64,000 nucleotides of DNA from contig NZ_JANFAU010000003.1 of the NCBI RefSeq assembly GCF_026130605.1, positions 62,001-126,000 of the forward strand, written 5' to 3'. Both the position numbers and the translations under genes were made by a program. The DNA is from Sphingomonas lycopersici. Lineage in GTDB: Bacteria; Pseudomonadota; Alphaproteobacteria; Sphingomonadales; Sphingomonadaceae. The notes under the pieces are model-generated. The model was given only the letters and a program-made list of their open reading frames with translations, was not told the DNA's origin and did not search any database. How positions within the stretch are numbered: the first letter of the stretch is position 1; every line of letters starts with the position of its first letter. Below, piece after piece: positions 54,222 to 62,736 of the stretch.

Positions 54222-57078
54222 TGAGCCGGCTCCCTTCGGCATCGTAAAAGACCGTCGGGCCCACCACCGCGCGGATCGTCTTCCCCGGCATCGGCACATG
54301 CAGCGTCTCACCGGTCCGCGCGCGTCCGTCGCGCACCAGCGCCAGCGCGATCGAGCGGCCGAGCGTCGCGCTCCAATAAGAAGAGGTGACGTGCCCGAGC
54401 ATTGTCATCGGCACCGGCTGGTTGGGATCGGCAACGATCTGCGCGCCCTCCTCGAGCACCTCATCGGGGTCTTCGGTCAACAGCCCGACAAGCTGCTTTC
54501 GCCCGCTCGCCACGATATCCGGACGCATCATCGAGCGCTTGCCGACGAAATCGGGCTTCTTCTTGCCCACCGCCCAATCCATTCCGGCGTCCCCCGGCGT
54601 CACCGTCCCGTCGGTATCCTGCCCGACGATGATGAAGCCCTTTTCGGCACGCAGGACGTGCATCGTTTCGGTGCCATAGGGCGTGATGCCGAAACGCTGC
54701 CCGGCGGCGTGAACCGCCTGCCACACCATGCGAGCATCATCTGCCGGGACATTGATTTCAAAACCCAATTCGCCGGTGAAGCTCACCCGGAACAGCCGCG
54801 TCGGGGCGCCGCAGATACGCCCCTCGCGCACCGCCATATGCGGGAAGGCGTCGGGCGAAAGGTCGATCCCCTCGACCAGCGGCGCGATCACGTCGCGCGC
54901 GCGCGGGCCTTGTACCGCGATCACCCCCCAATGTTCGGTCGTGCTGGTCAGCCAGACGTCGAGGTCGCTCCATTCGGTCTGGAGATAATCCTCCATCATC
55001 GCCAGCACGCGCGCCGCGCCCCCGGTGGTGGTGGTGACGTGGAAACGATCCTCGGCCATCCGCCCCGCGACGCCGTCATCGGTGATGAACCCGTCCTCGC
55101 GCAGCAGCAGACCATAGCGGCAGCGGCCCGGCTGGAGCGATTTCCACGGGTTGGTGTACATGCGGTTGAGGAATTCGGCGGCATCGGGGCCGACCACCTC
55201 GATCTTGCCGAGGGTCGAGGCGTCGAACATCCCCACGCCATCGCGCACCGCGCGACATTCGCGCGCCACCGCGGCGTGCATATCCTCGCCGCCCTGCGGG
55301 AAGTAACGCGCGCGGCGCCATTGCGCGACATTCTCGAACACCGCGCCGTTCGTCGCCGCCCAATCGTCGATCGCGGTCTTGCGCAGCGGCTGGAACAAGG
55401 CGTCCTTGTGATGCCCGATCAGCGCGCCGAAGGTCTGCGGAGTATAGGGCGGGCGGAAGGTGGTAAGCCCGACCTCGGTCACCGGCCGCGCCAGCGCCTC
55501 GGAGGCGATGCGCAGGCCGTTGAGGTTCGAGGTCTTGCCCTGGTCGGTCGCCATACCGTTGGTGGTGTAGCGCTTGATATGCTCGATCGAACGATAGCCT
55601 TCGCGTACCGCGAGCTCGATATCGCGCGACTTCACGTCATTCTGGTAATCGACGAATGCCTTCTGCTGATGCGCCGGTTTGGCCGAGGGCAGCGCCGCGA
55701 CCGCCACGCCGCCGCCGAAATCCCAATCGCCGCTGCACGCGCCGACGCAGCGTACCCGTTCGATTGATTTATCAGGAAGATAGGCGCCCCAGCTATCATC
55801 CCATCGCAGCGGACCGCGCGCCTGACTCCATAGATGGACGCTCGGCGTCCAGCCGCCGGCCATCAGCAAGGCGTCGCACGCGATGCGTTGCGCGGCACCG
55901 GTGCCGCCCGGCGCGATCGTCGCGCCGCTGACCGCCTTGCGCCCCGCCACCCCGGTCACCGCATGGCCGAGATGACAGGCGATCCCGGCCGCCTTGGCCG
56001 CAGCGAGCAATGCCGCATCGACCGTCTCGCGCAGATCGACGATCGCTGCGATCACCACCCCCGCTTCGGCCAGCGCCAGCGCGTCGCGCCAGCCGCTGTC
56101 GTGGACCGCCATTACCACCACGCGCCGCCCGACCGCGACGCCGTAGCGCAGCGCCAAGGTCCGCGCCGCCCCGGCGAGCATCACGCCGGGAATGTCGTTG
56201 CCGTCGAACACCAGCGGCCGCTCGATCGCGCCCTGCGCCAGCACGACCTCGCCCGCGCGAATCCGCCACAGCCGCTCGCGCGCGCCGTTGGCGTCGGTGG
56301 GCGCGAGATGATCGGTCAACCGCTCGACCGCGCCGATGAAATTCTGGTGATAGAAACCGAACGCCGTGGTGCGCGACAGGATGCGCACATTGGGCATCGC
56401 CGCGAGCCGCGCCAGCGCATCCGCCAGCCACGCCCATTGCCCCGGATCGGCGAGCGCGCCGCCACCGACTTCCTCGCCTTCGTCGATCAGGATCACCCGG
56501 CCGCCGGCCTCTGCCGCCGTCAACGCGGCGTCGATGCCGGCCGGGCCGCCACCGACCACCAGCGTCTCGCAATGCGCGTAAGTCGCGGCATAATGATCGG
56601 CGTCGCGCGTCGTGGGGCTTTCGCCGAGCCCCGCCATCCGCCGGATCGCCGGCTCGTACAATTTCTCCCACGCGGAGCGCGGCCACATGAAGGTCTTGTT
56701 GTAGAAACCGGCCGGGAAAAAGGCGCCGAGCCGGTCGTTGATCGCGCCGAGGTCGAAGCCGAGCGAGGGATAACGGTTCTGGCTTTCGGCGACGAGCCCG
56801 CCATGCAGCGGCACCGACGGCGCGCGCAGGTTCGGCGTCGTTCGCCCCGTCCCGCGCGTCACCGTGACGAGCGCATTGGGCTCCTCCACCCCCGCCGCGA
56901 GCAGCCCGCGCGGGCGGTGATATTTGAACGACCGCCCGAACAAAGTGACCCCGCTCGCCACCAGCGCCGAGGCGAGACTGTCTCCCTCAAACCCGCGATA
57001 GCCGCGCCGGTCGAAGGTGAAGGCGATCGCCCGGCTGCGATCGATCCGCCCTCCCGCGGGCAACCGATAGCCGCTCAC
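54214..57078 (-). CDS. soxA: sarcosine oxidase alpha subunit
   Basis: A 954-residue subunit, the usual size. The order is an N-terminal ferredoxin-like domain without cluster cysteines (EGDSLASALVASGVTLFGRSFKYHRPRG), an NAD-binding flavoprotein-like domain (LVVGGGPAGIDAALTAAEAGG) and a C-terminal folate-binding GcvT/aminomethyltransferase domain (about residues 575-950; FTGELGFEINVPA). The folate domain captures the oxidised methyl group as 5,10-methylene-THF. It overlaps soxD by 4 and soxG by 8 bases. Confidence 0.95.
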   Translation of the reverse strand: MSGYRLPAGGRIDRSRAIAFTFDRRGYRGFEGDSLASALVASGVTLFGRSFKYHRPRGLLAAGVEEPNALVTVTRGTGRTTPNLRAPSVPLHGGLVAESQNRYPSLGFDLGAINDRLGAFFPAGFYNKTFMWPRSAWEKLYEPAIRRMAGLGESPTTRDADHYAATYAHCETLVVGGGPAGIDAALTAAEAGGRVILIDEGEEVGGGALADPGQWAWLADALARLAAMPNVRILSRTTAFGFYHQNFIGAVERLTDHLAPTDANGARERLWRIRAGEVVLAQGAIERPLVFDGNDIPGVMLAGAARTLALRYGVAVGRRVVVMAVHDSGWRDALALAEAGVVIAAIVDLRETVDAALLAAAKAAGIACHLGHAVTGVAGRKAVSGATIAPGGTGAAQRIACDALLMAGGWTPSVHLWSQARGPLRWDDSWGAYLPDKSIERVRCVGACSGDWDFGGGVAVAALPSAKPAHQQKAFVDYQNDVKSRDIELAVREGYRSIEHIKRYTTNGMATDQGKTSNLNGLRIASEALARPVTEVGLTTFRPPYTPQTFGALIGHHKDALFQPLRKTAIDDWAATNGAVFENVAQWRRARYFPQGGEDMHAAVARECRAVRDGVGMFDASTLGKIEVVGPDAAEFLNRMYTNPWKSLQPGRCRYGLLLREDGFITDDGVAGRMAEDRFHVTTTTGGAARVLAMMEDYLQTEWSDLDVWLTSTTEHWGVIAVQGPRARDVIAPLVEGIDLSPDAFPHMAVREGRICGAPTRLFRVSFTGELGFEINVPADDARMVWQAVHAAGQRFGITPYGTETMHVLRAEKGFIIVGQDTDGTVTPGDAGMDWAVGKKKPDFVGKRSMMRPDIVASGRKQLVGLLTEDPDEVLEEGAQIVADPNQPVPMTMLGHVTSSYWSATLGRSIALALVRDGRARTGETLHVPMPGKTIRAVVGPTVFYDAEGSRLND

Positions 57079-57347
57079 CGCCGCGCCTCGCCGGCCTTGT
57101 AGGTCGTTTCGATCACGTCGCTCACCGTATCGCGCACCGCGTTGAAGAAGCGACCGCAGCCGTAGGTATGCCGCCAGCGCTCATGATGCCGGCCGCGCGG
57201 GTTGCGGCGCAGATAGAGATAGCTTTCCCATTGCGTGTCATCGAGCGCCGACGGATCGAGCGGGCGCGCGATATGCGCCTCGCCGCCATAGACGAATTCC
57301 ACCTCGGCGCGGTCCTCGTCGCAATAAGGGCAATGGATCAGCAGCAT
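57075..57347 (-). CDS. soxD: sarcosine oxidase delta subunit
   Basis: A 90-residue zinc-binding subunit with the N-terminal CPYCDEDRAEVEF and later WRHTYGCGRFFN motifs, supplying the Cys/His zinc ligands, and YLRRNPRGRHHERW. It overlaps soxA by 4 bases. Unlike most sox operons, where soxB and soxD are tightly linked, a 214-base non-coding gap containing a repeat separates it from soxB upstream. Confidence 0.94.
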   Translation of the reverse strand: MLLIHCPYCDEDRAEVEFVYGGEAHIARPLDPSALDDTQWESYLYLRRNPRGRHHERWRHTYGCGRFFNAVRDTVSDVIETTYKAGEARR

Positions 57348-57387
57348 CGTTGGTCCGTTTCGAGATATCGCGCGCGCGCCACAACCG

Positions 57388-57530
57388 CCCCGTCACCCCG
57401 GCCTTGAGCCGAGGTCCATCGGGAGGCAGGCGCAGGACAAGAGGCTCTGGCCGCAGCATTGCGAAGCACAACGGACCCCGGCAAAGCCTGCCCCGAGCGC
57501 CTGCCTTGCAGGCGGTCGAAGGGGCCGGGG
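57388..57530. repeat. dispersed intergenic repeat inside the sox operon
   Basis: The stretch begins with CGTCACCCCGGCCTTGAGCC, related to the palindromes at 4825 and 41935, and ends with GGCCGGGGCGACC, which pairs with its beginning. It fills most of the 214 bases between soxB and soxD. It could affect read-through or mRNA stability within the operon. Confidence 0.6.
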
Positions 57531-57561
57531 CGACCAAGGGAGGAGACAGGCATCCCGCCGC

Positions 57562-58815
57562 TCAATGCGCGACCGCCGCGGCGGCGGCCTCGTCGATCAG
57601 CGCGCCGTTGCGGAAGCGATCGAGGTTGAACGGCGCGTTGATCGCGTGCGGCGCATCATGCGCGATCGTATAGGCGAGCAGATCCCCCGCCCCCGGGGTC
57701 GCCTTGAACCCGCCGGTGCCCCAGCCGCAATTGACGTACAGCCCCGGCACCGGGGTCTTGCCGAGGATCGGCGAGCGATCCGGCGTCACGTCGACGATCC
57801 CGCCCCAGTTCCTGAGCATCCGCATCCGCGTGAAGATCGGAAAGATCTCGCAGATCGCCGCCAGATTATGCTCGATGATGTGGAGCGCGCCGCGCTGCGA
57901 ATAGCTGGTATATTGGTCGGTCCCCGCGCCGATCACCAATTCGCCCTTGTCGGACTGGCTGATATAGGCGTGGACGCTGTTCGACATCACGACGCAGGGG
58001 AAGATCGGCTTGACCGGCTCCGACACGAGCGCCTGCAGCGGATAGCTTTCGAGCGGGAATTCGAGCCCCGCCATCTTCATCACCAGCGAGCTGCTGCCCG
58101 CCGCCGAGACGCCGATCTTCTTTGCTGCGATAAAACCACGTTCGGTTTCAACGCCTTGTACCGCGCCGTCAACACCGCGTCTGATCCCGGTGACCGCGCA
58201 ATTCTGGATGATATCGACCCCCAGGGCCGCGGCGGCGCGGGCATAGCCCCAGGCGACGCTGTCGTGCCGCGCGGTCCCGCCGCGCCGCTGCAGCGCGCCG
58301 CCGAGCACGGGGTGCCGCGCATTAGGCGAGATATCGAGCGGCGGGCAATATTCGCGGCATTCCTCCGCGCTCAGCCATTCATTGTCGACGCCGTTCAGCC
58401 GGTTGGCGTGGATATGGCGCTTGAAGCTCTGCACGTCATGCACGTTATGCGCGAGCATCAGCACCCCGCGCTTCGAATACATGACGTTGAAATTGAGCTC
58501 CTGGCTCAGCCCGTCCCACAATTTGACGGCGTGATCGTAGAGGTGCGCGCTTTCGTCGTAGAGATAGTTGGAGCGGATGATCGTGGTGTTGCGCCCGGTA
58601 TTGCCGCCGCCAAGCCAGCCCTTTTCGATCACCGCGACATTGCGGATGCCGTAGCGGCTGGCGAGATAATAAGCCGCGCCGAGCCCGTGCCCGCCCGCGC
58701 CGACGATGATCGCGTCATAGCTCGATTTGGGCGGTTTGTCGGGCCAATGCTCGGGCCAGTCCTGATGCCCGCGCAGCGCCTCGGCGAACAGGCTGAAGGC
58801 TGAAAAGCGCCGCAT
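57562..58815 (-). CDS. soxB: sarcosine oxidase beta subunit
   Basis: A 417-residue flavoprotein subunit that oxidises sarcosine to glycine. The FAD-binding motif AIIVGAGGHGLGAAYYLAS lies at residues 36-54. The covalent FMN histidine is probably His184 in TARHDSVAWG. The NCGWGTGGFKATPGAGDLLA region closes the dinucleotide site, and the end DEAAAAAVAH matches the family C terminus. Its ATG overlaps the Rieske gene's stop by one base (TGATG), so the two are coupled. Confidence 0.95.
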   Translation of the reverse strand: MRRFSAFSLFAEALRGHQDWPEHWPDKPPKSSYDAIIVGAGGHGLGAAYYLASRYGIRNVAVIEKGWLGGGNTGRNTTIIRSNYLYDESAHLYDHAVKLWDGLSQELNFNVMYSKRGVLMLAHNVHDVQSFKRHIHANRLNGVDNEWLSAEECREYCPPLDISPNARHPVLGGALQRRGGTARHDSVAWGYARAAAALGVDIIQNCAVTGIRRGVDGAVQGVETERGFIAAKKIGVSAAGSSSLVMKMAGLEFPLESYPLQALVSEPVKPIFPCVVMSNSVHAYISQSDKGELVIGAGTDQYTSYSQRGALHIIEHNLAAICEIFPIFTRMRMLRNWGGIVDVTPDRSPILGKTPVPGLYVNCGWGTGGFKATPGAGDLLAYTIAHDAPHAINAPFNLDRFRNGALIDEAAAAAVAH

Positions 58816-60062
58816 CACGCCCCCTGCACCGCGAGCGCCGCGACGCCGCGCTCGACGTAGAATGTCTTGAACGCGTCGACCAGTTTCTCCTCGACCGAAT
58901 ACATCCCCTGGCGGTAGCCGTCGCCGCGGATTCCGGCGTGGTTGAGGCTGGCGAGCTTGCTGTCCTGCTTGTTGGTCGCGCGCCACACCGCGGCGAGATT
59001 GTCGGGATCGTAATCGACCCCTTCGACCGCATCCTCATGCACCAGCCAGCTCGTCCGCAGCAAAGTCTTGTCGGGTCCCAAGGGCACGAGCGAGAAGGTT
59101 ACGACATGATCGCAGCAGAAATGGTGCCACGAATTGGGCTGGGTCCAGATCGACAGGCTGGTCGGCTCCTCGCCGTGCGGCCAGATCAATTTCTGCGAGG
59201 CGACCTTGCCGTCGAGCGTCTGCGACACCGCGCCATGCGCCAGCGGCAACCGCGCGACACGATGCCACCAGCCGTCAGGAAACTCCACCAAATCACGGTA
59301 AAAGCCTAGTTCTTCCCAACGCTGGCGCTGTTCCTCGAGCATTGCGTCGAACTTCGCGTCGTCGACCACATCGGCCTCGCCATCCTCCGGCAGGCCTTTG
59401 CCGAAGCCATAGGTGGAAAGCGATTTGAGCAATTCGGGATGGCTGACATCGCAGTGATAACACTCGCGATTATTCTCCATCACCAGTTTCCAATTGGCCG
59501 GCTCGATCAGATCGTCCTGCACCGCGACCTTGAGGCGGCTGAGGTCGTAGAGCGCGATCTGCTCGGCAATATCGGCCTTCGCCCGATCAATCGGCGGTGG
59601 ATTTTCGGCGAAGCAGACGAAGATCAGCCCGCCGATATTCTCCAGCGCGAGCGGGCGCAGGCCATAGGCCGATTTCTCGAATTCGGGCGGCATGTTGCGC
59701 GCGGCGAGCAATTTTCCGTCGAGCCCGAAGGTCCACTGGTGATAGGGGCACATGATGCGCGGCACGTGCCCGGTCCGCGCGTCGCACAGTTTCGCGCCGC
59801 GATGCGTGCAGGTATTGTGGAACGCGCGCACCTCGCCGTCGCGCCCGCGCACGATGATCGCCGAGGTCTCGCCCAGCTCAAACAGATAGAAATCGCCCGG
59901 GTTCTTCACATGCGCGACGGTGCAGGCATAGAGCCACACCGATTTCAGCATCACCTCGGCATCGAAATGATAGGCTTCCTCGCCGACATAGAGCTGCTGC
60001 GGCAGCGAGAAGCCGGGGCGGTTCTGCTTCAGCAAATCGGCGATCGCGGCAAATCGGGTCAT
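58815..60062 (-). CDS. gbcA: Rieske oxygenase, glycine betaine monooxygenase alpha (GbcA-like)
   Basis: A 415-residue Rieske non-heme iron oxygenase. The [2Fe-2S] ligands are Cys85-X-His87 (CTHRG) and Cys105-X2-His108 (CPYHQW). The mononuclear iron site is ENNRECYHCDVSHPE with Glu200, His203 and His208. It would demethylate glycine betaine to dimethylglycine plus formaldehyde, as for GbcA/BmoA. That substrate is assigned from the operon (dimethylglycine and sarcosine genes on either side) and from family resemblance. The start at 60062 has GGAG upstream. The cognate ferredoxin reductase (GbcB) is not in the window. Confidence 0.9.
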   Translation of the reverse strand: MTRFAAIADLLKQNRPGFSLPQQLYVGEEAYHFDAEVMLKSVWLYACTVAHVKNPGDFYLFELGETSAIIVRGRDGEVRAFHNTCTHRGAKLCDARTGHVPRIMCPYHQWTFGLDGKLLAARNMPPEFEKSAYGLRPLALENIGGLIFVCFAENPPPIDRAKADIAEQIALYDLSRLKVAVQDDLIEPANWKLVMENNRECYHCDVSHPELLKSLSTYGFGKGLPEDGEADVVDDAKFDAMLEEQRQRWEELGFYRDLVEFPDGWWHRVARLPLAHGAVSQTLDGKVASQKLIWPHGEEPTSLSIWTQPNSWHHFCCDHVVTFSLVPLGPDKTLLRTSWLVHEDAVEGVDYDPDNLAAVWRATNKQDSKLASLNHAGIRGDGYRQGMYSVEEKLVDAFKTFYVERGVAALAVQGA

Positions 60063-60066
60063 CGCG

Positions 60067-62574
60067 TCAGCTCCGCAACGCATTGTTCTCTGGATCGAAG
60101 GGCGAATCCGCGATCACCACCGCGCGATGCGGCTGGCCGAGAATGACGATCTCCATCTCGGTCCCCGGCGCAGCATGTTGCGGCGCGACCATCGCCAGCG
60201 CGAGCGACTTGCCCGTCCGCCAGCCATAACCGCCCGAGGTGGCGCGACCGATCAGTTCGCCGTCGCGCTGGATCGGCTCCGACCCGCGCGCATCGGCGTC
60301 GGTCACGCCATCCACCTCCAGCGTCACGAATTGCCACTTCAGCCCCGCCTCCTTGCGCGCGAGCAGCCCCGCGCGGCCGATAAAGTCGGGCTTCTTGAAG
60401 CTGACGAACCGCTCCAGCCCGCTTTCTAGCGCAGCATATTCGATCGAAAGCTCGCGCGGGATCAGTTTATAGCCCTTTTCGAGCCGCAGACTGTCCATCG
60501 CGCGGATCCCGAACGGGCGGATATCATGCGCCGCGCCCGCCGCCATCAATTTGTCGAAGATGTAATTCTGCATCTCGATCGGGTGGTGGATCTCCCAGCC
60601 CAGTTCGCCGATGAAATTGACCCGCAGGGCATCGACCGGCGCCGCGCCGATCGAGATGCGCTGACCCGTCAGCCACGGGAACGCCTCGTTCGACAGATCG
60701 GCGCGGGTCACCGCCTTGAGCACGTCGCGCGCCTTCGGCCCGGCGAGCACCAGCACCCCCATCTGCGTCGTCAGCCGCTCGAAGCGCACCGAGCCGTCGG
60801 TCGGCAGCGCCTTTTGCAGATAATCGTGATCGTGCCGCTCGAGCGCGCCGGCCGAGACCAGATAATAAGTCTGCGGCGCCTTTTTATAGACGGTGAACTC
60901 CGCGCGTACCCCGCCCTCCTGCGTGAGCAGATAGGAGAGCGAGAGCTTGCCGACCTTCTTCGGCACGACATTGCTGAGCAGCCCGTTGAGCCAGTCTTCC
61001 GCACCGGGGCCGGAAATCAGGCATTTGGCGAAGGCGCTCATGTCCTGGATGCCGACATGCTCGTGGACGTGGCGGCATTCGCGCCCGACATGCTCGAAAT
61101 AGTTGGAGCGGCGGAACGACCATTTCTCGCGGATCGGCTCGCCCGCCACGTCGGGGTGATTGTGGTTGAGGATCACATCCGCCCGATCGAGATCGGCGTC
61201 GCTCAGCTCATACCCCTCGGGCGCGAACCAATTGGGGCGCTCCCAGCCGAACACGCTGCCGAAGACCGCGCCGAGTGCCTTCATCCGGTCATAGCAGGGC
61301 GTGCGGCGCAGCGGGCGCGCCGCCTCACGCTCCTCGTCGGGATAGTGGACGGTGAAGACCTTGGCATAGGCCTCCTCGTTCTTCTCGATCAGATAGCCTT
61401 CGCCGGCATAATCGCCGAAGCGGCGCGGATCGACGCCCATCATGTCGATGCTCGGTTCGCCCTCGACGATCCATTGCGCGAGTTGCCACCCCGCCCCGCC
61501 CGCGGCGGTGATGCCGAAGCTATGCCCTTCGTTGAGCCAGAAATTGCGCCGGCTCCACGCCGGGCCGACGATCGGTGAACCATCGGGGGTATAGGCAATC
61601 GCGCCGTTATAAACCTTCTTCACCCCGACCTCGCCGAACGCAGGCACGCGCGCGATCGCCGAGAGGATATAGGGCTCGAGCCGCTCGAGCGCGTCGGGGA
61701 ACAACTCATACTCGCTGTTCGCCGCCGGGCCGTTCACGTAGCAGGCTGGTGCGCCCACCTCATACGGCCCGAGCAGCAGCCCGCCGGCTTCCTCGCGCAT
61801 ATACCAGCTCGCGTCGGATTCGCGCAGCACGCCCATTTCGGGCAGCCCCTTGGCGCGGCGCTCCATCAGCAGCGGATGCTGTTCGGTGACGATATATTGA
61901 TGCTCGACCGGCACCACCGGGATATCGAGCCCGACCATCGCCCCCGTCCCCCGCGCGAAGCTGCCGGTGGCGGATACGACATGCTCGCAGGTGACATCGC
62001 CCTTGTCTGTCGACACCACCCATTCGCCGTTCGTCTTCTGCGTGATCCCGGTGACGGTGGTCTCGCGATAGATCGTCGCCCCACGGCGGCGCGCACCGAA
62101 CGCCAGCGCCTGGGTGAGATCGGCGGGCTGGATATAGCCGTCGGCGGGATGCTGGATCGCCCCGAGCAGGCCGTCGGTCTCGGCGAGCGGCCACGCCGCC
62201 TTCACCTCGTCGGGGGTAAGGAAATCGACGTCGACCCCGATCGTCCGCGCGACGCCGGCATAATAACGATATTCGTCCAGCCGATCGCGGCTGGTGGCGA
62301 GGCGGATATTAGAAACCCTGGAAAAACCGACATTTAGGCCGGTTTCCTCTTCCAGCGTGGGATAGAAGTCGACCGAATATTGGTGGAGCTTGCCGACCGA
62401 ATAACTGAGGTTGAACAGCGGCAGCAGCCCCGCCGCATGCCAGGTCGACCCGGAGGTCAGCTCCTTGCGCTCGACCAGCACCACATCGGACCAGCCCAGC
62501 TTGGCGAGATGGTAGAGCGTACTCACCCCCACCACGCCGCCGCCGATCACCACCACTCGCGCCGTCGTTTTCAT
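60067..62574 (-). CDS. dimethylglycine/sarcosine dehydrogenase-like flavoprotein
   Basis: An 835-residue enzyme with the DMGDH/SARDH layout. The N-terminal FAD oxidoreductase domain has VVVIGGGVVGVSTLYHLAKLG and LTSGSTWHAAGLLP, where His46 matches the covalent-FAD histidine. A linker and a folate-binding GcvT C-terminal domain follow (LRVNFIGELGWEIHHPIE, GIRAMDSLRLEKGYK). As a dedicated sarcosine oxidase is encoded downstream, dimethylglycine is the likelier substrate. The start at 62574 has GAGGAAC just before it. It is the first gene of the six-gene betaine-to-glycine operon. Confidence 0.9.
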   Translation of the reverse strand: MKTTARVVVIGGGVVGVSTLYHLAKLGWSDVVLVERKELTSGSTWHAAGLLPLFNLSYSVGKLHQYSVDFYPTLEEETGLNVGFSRVSNIRLATSRDRLDEYRYYAGVARTIGVDVDFLTPDEVKAAWPLAETDGLLGAIQHPADGYIQPADLTQALAFGARRRGATIYRETTVTGITQKTNGEWVVSTDKGDVTCEHVVSATGSFARGTGAMVGLDIPVVPVEHQYIVTEQHPLLMERRAKGLPEMGVLRESDASWYMREEAGGLLLGPYEVGAPACYVNGPAANSEYELFPDALERLEPYILSAIARVPAFGEVGVKKVYNGAIAYTPDGSPIVGPAWSRRNFWLNEGHSFGITAAGGAGWQLAQWIVEGEPSIDMMGVDPRRFGDYAGEGYLIEKNEEAYAKVFTVHYPDEEREAARPLRRTPCYDRMKALGAVFGSVFGWERPNWFAPEGYELSDADLDRADVILNHNHPDVAGEPIREKWSFRRSNYFEHVGRECRHVHEHVGIQDMSAFAKCLISGPGAEDWLNGLLSNVVPKKVGKLSLSYLLTQEGGVRAEFTVYKKAPQTYYLVSAGALERHDHDYLQKALPTDGSVRFERLTTQMGVLVLAGPKARDVLKAVTRADLSNEAFPWLTGQRISIGAAPVDALRVNFIGELGWEIHHPIEMQNYIFDKLMAAGAAHDIRPFGIRAMDSLRLEKGYKLIPRELSIEYAALESGLERFVSFKKPDFIGRAGLLARKEAGLKWQFVTLEVDGVTDADARGSEPIQRDGELIGRATSGGYGWRTGKSLALAMVAPQHAAPGTEMEIVILGQPHRAVVIADSPFDPENNALRS

Positions 62575-62678
62575 ATCGTTCCTCAGCCGGGGCCTTCGGC
62601 ATCGATATGCCAAGCACCGAACCTAGGAGGAAATGGAGAGTGGCTACATCGGAATGACTTATGAGCGCTATAAGCTGA

Positions 62679-62694
62679 AATGCTGTCTAGCATT
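62679..62694. promoter_or_regulatory. inverted repeat upstream of the betaine-to-glycine operon
   Basis: AATGCT-GTCT-AGCATT has perfect 6-base arms and lies about 105 bases upstream of the first gene of the operon, in the 162-base gap before the DUF1254 gene's stop. It is a candidate regulator site. It does not match the phased repeat at the carnitine promoter. Confidence 0.4.
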
Positions 62695-62736
62695 GCGTCA
62701 TCAAGGCTCAAGGCCGTGGCGGCTGTGGGATGTTTC

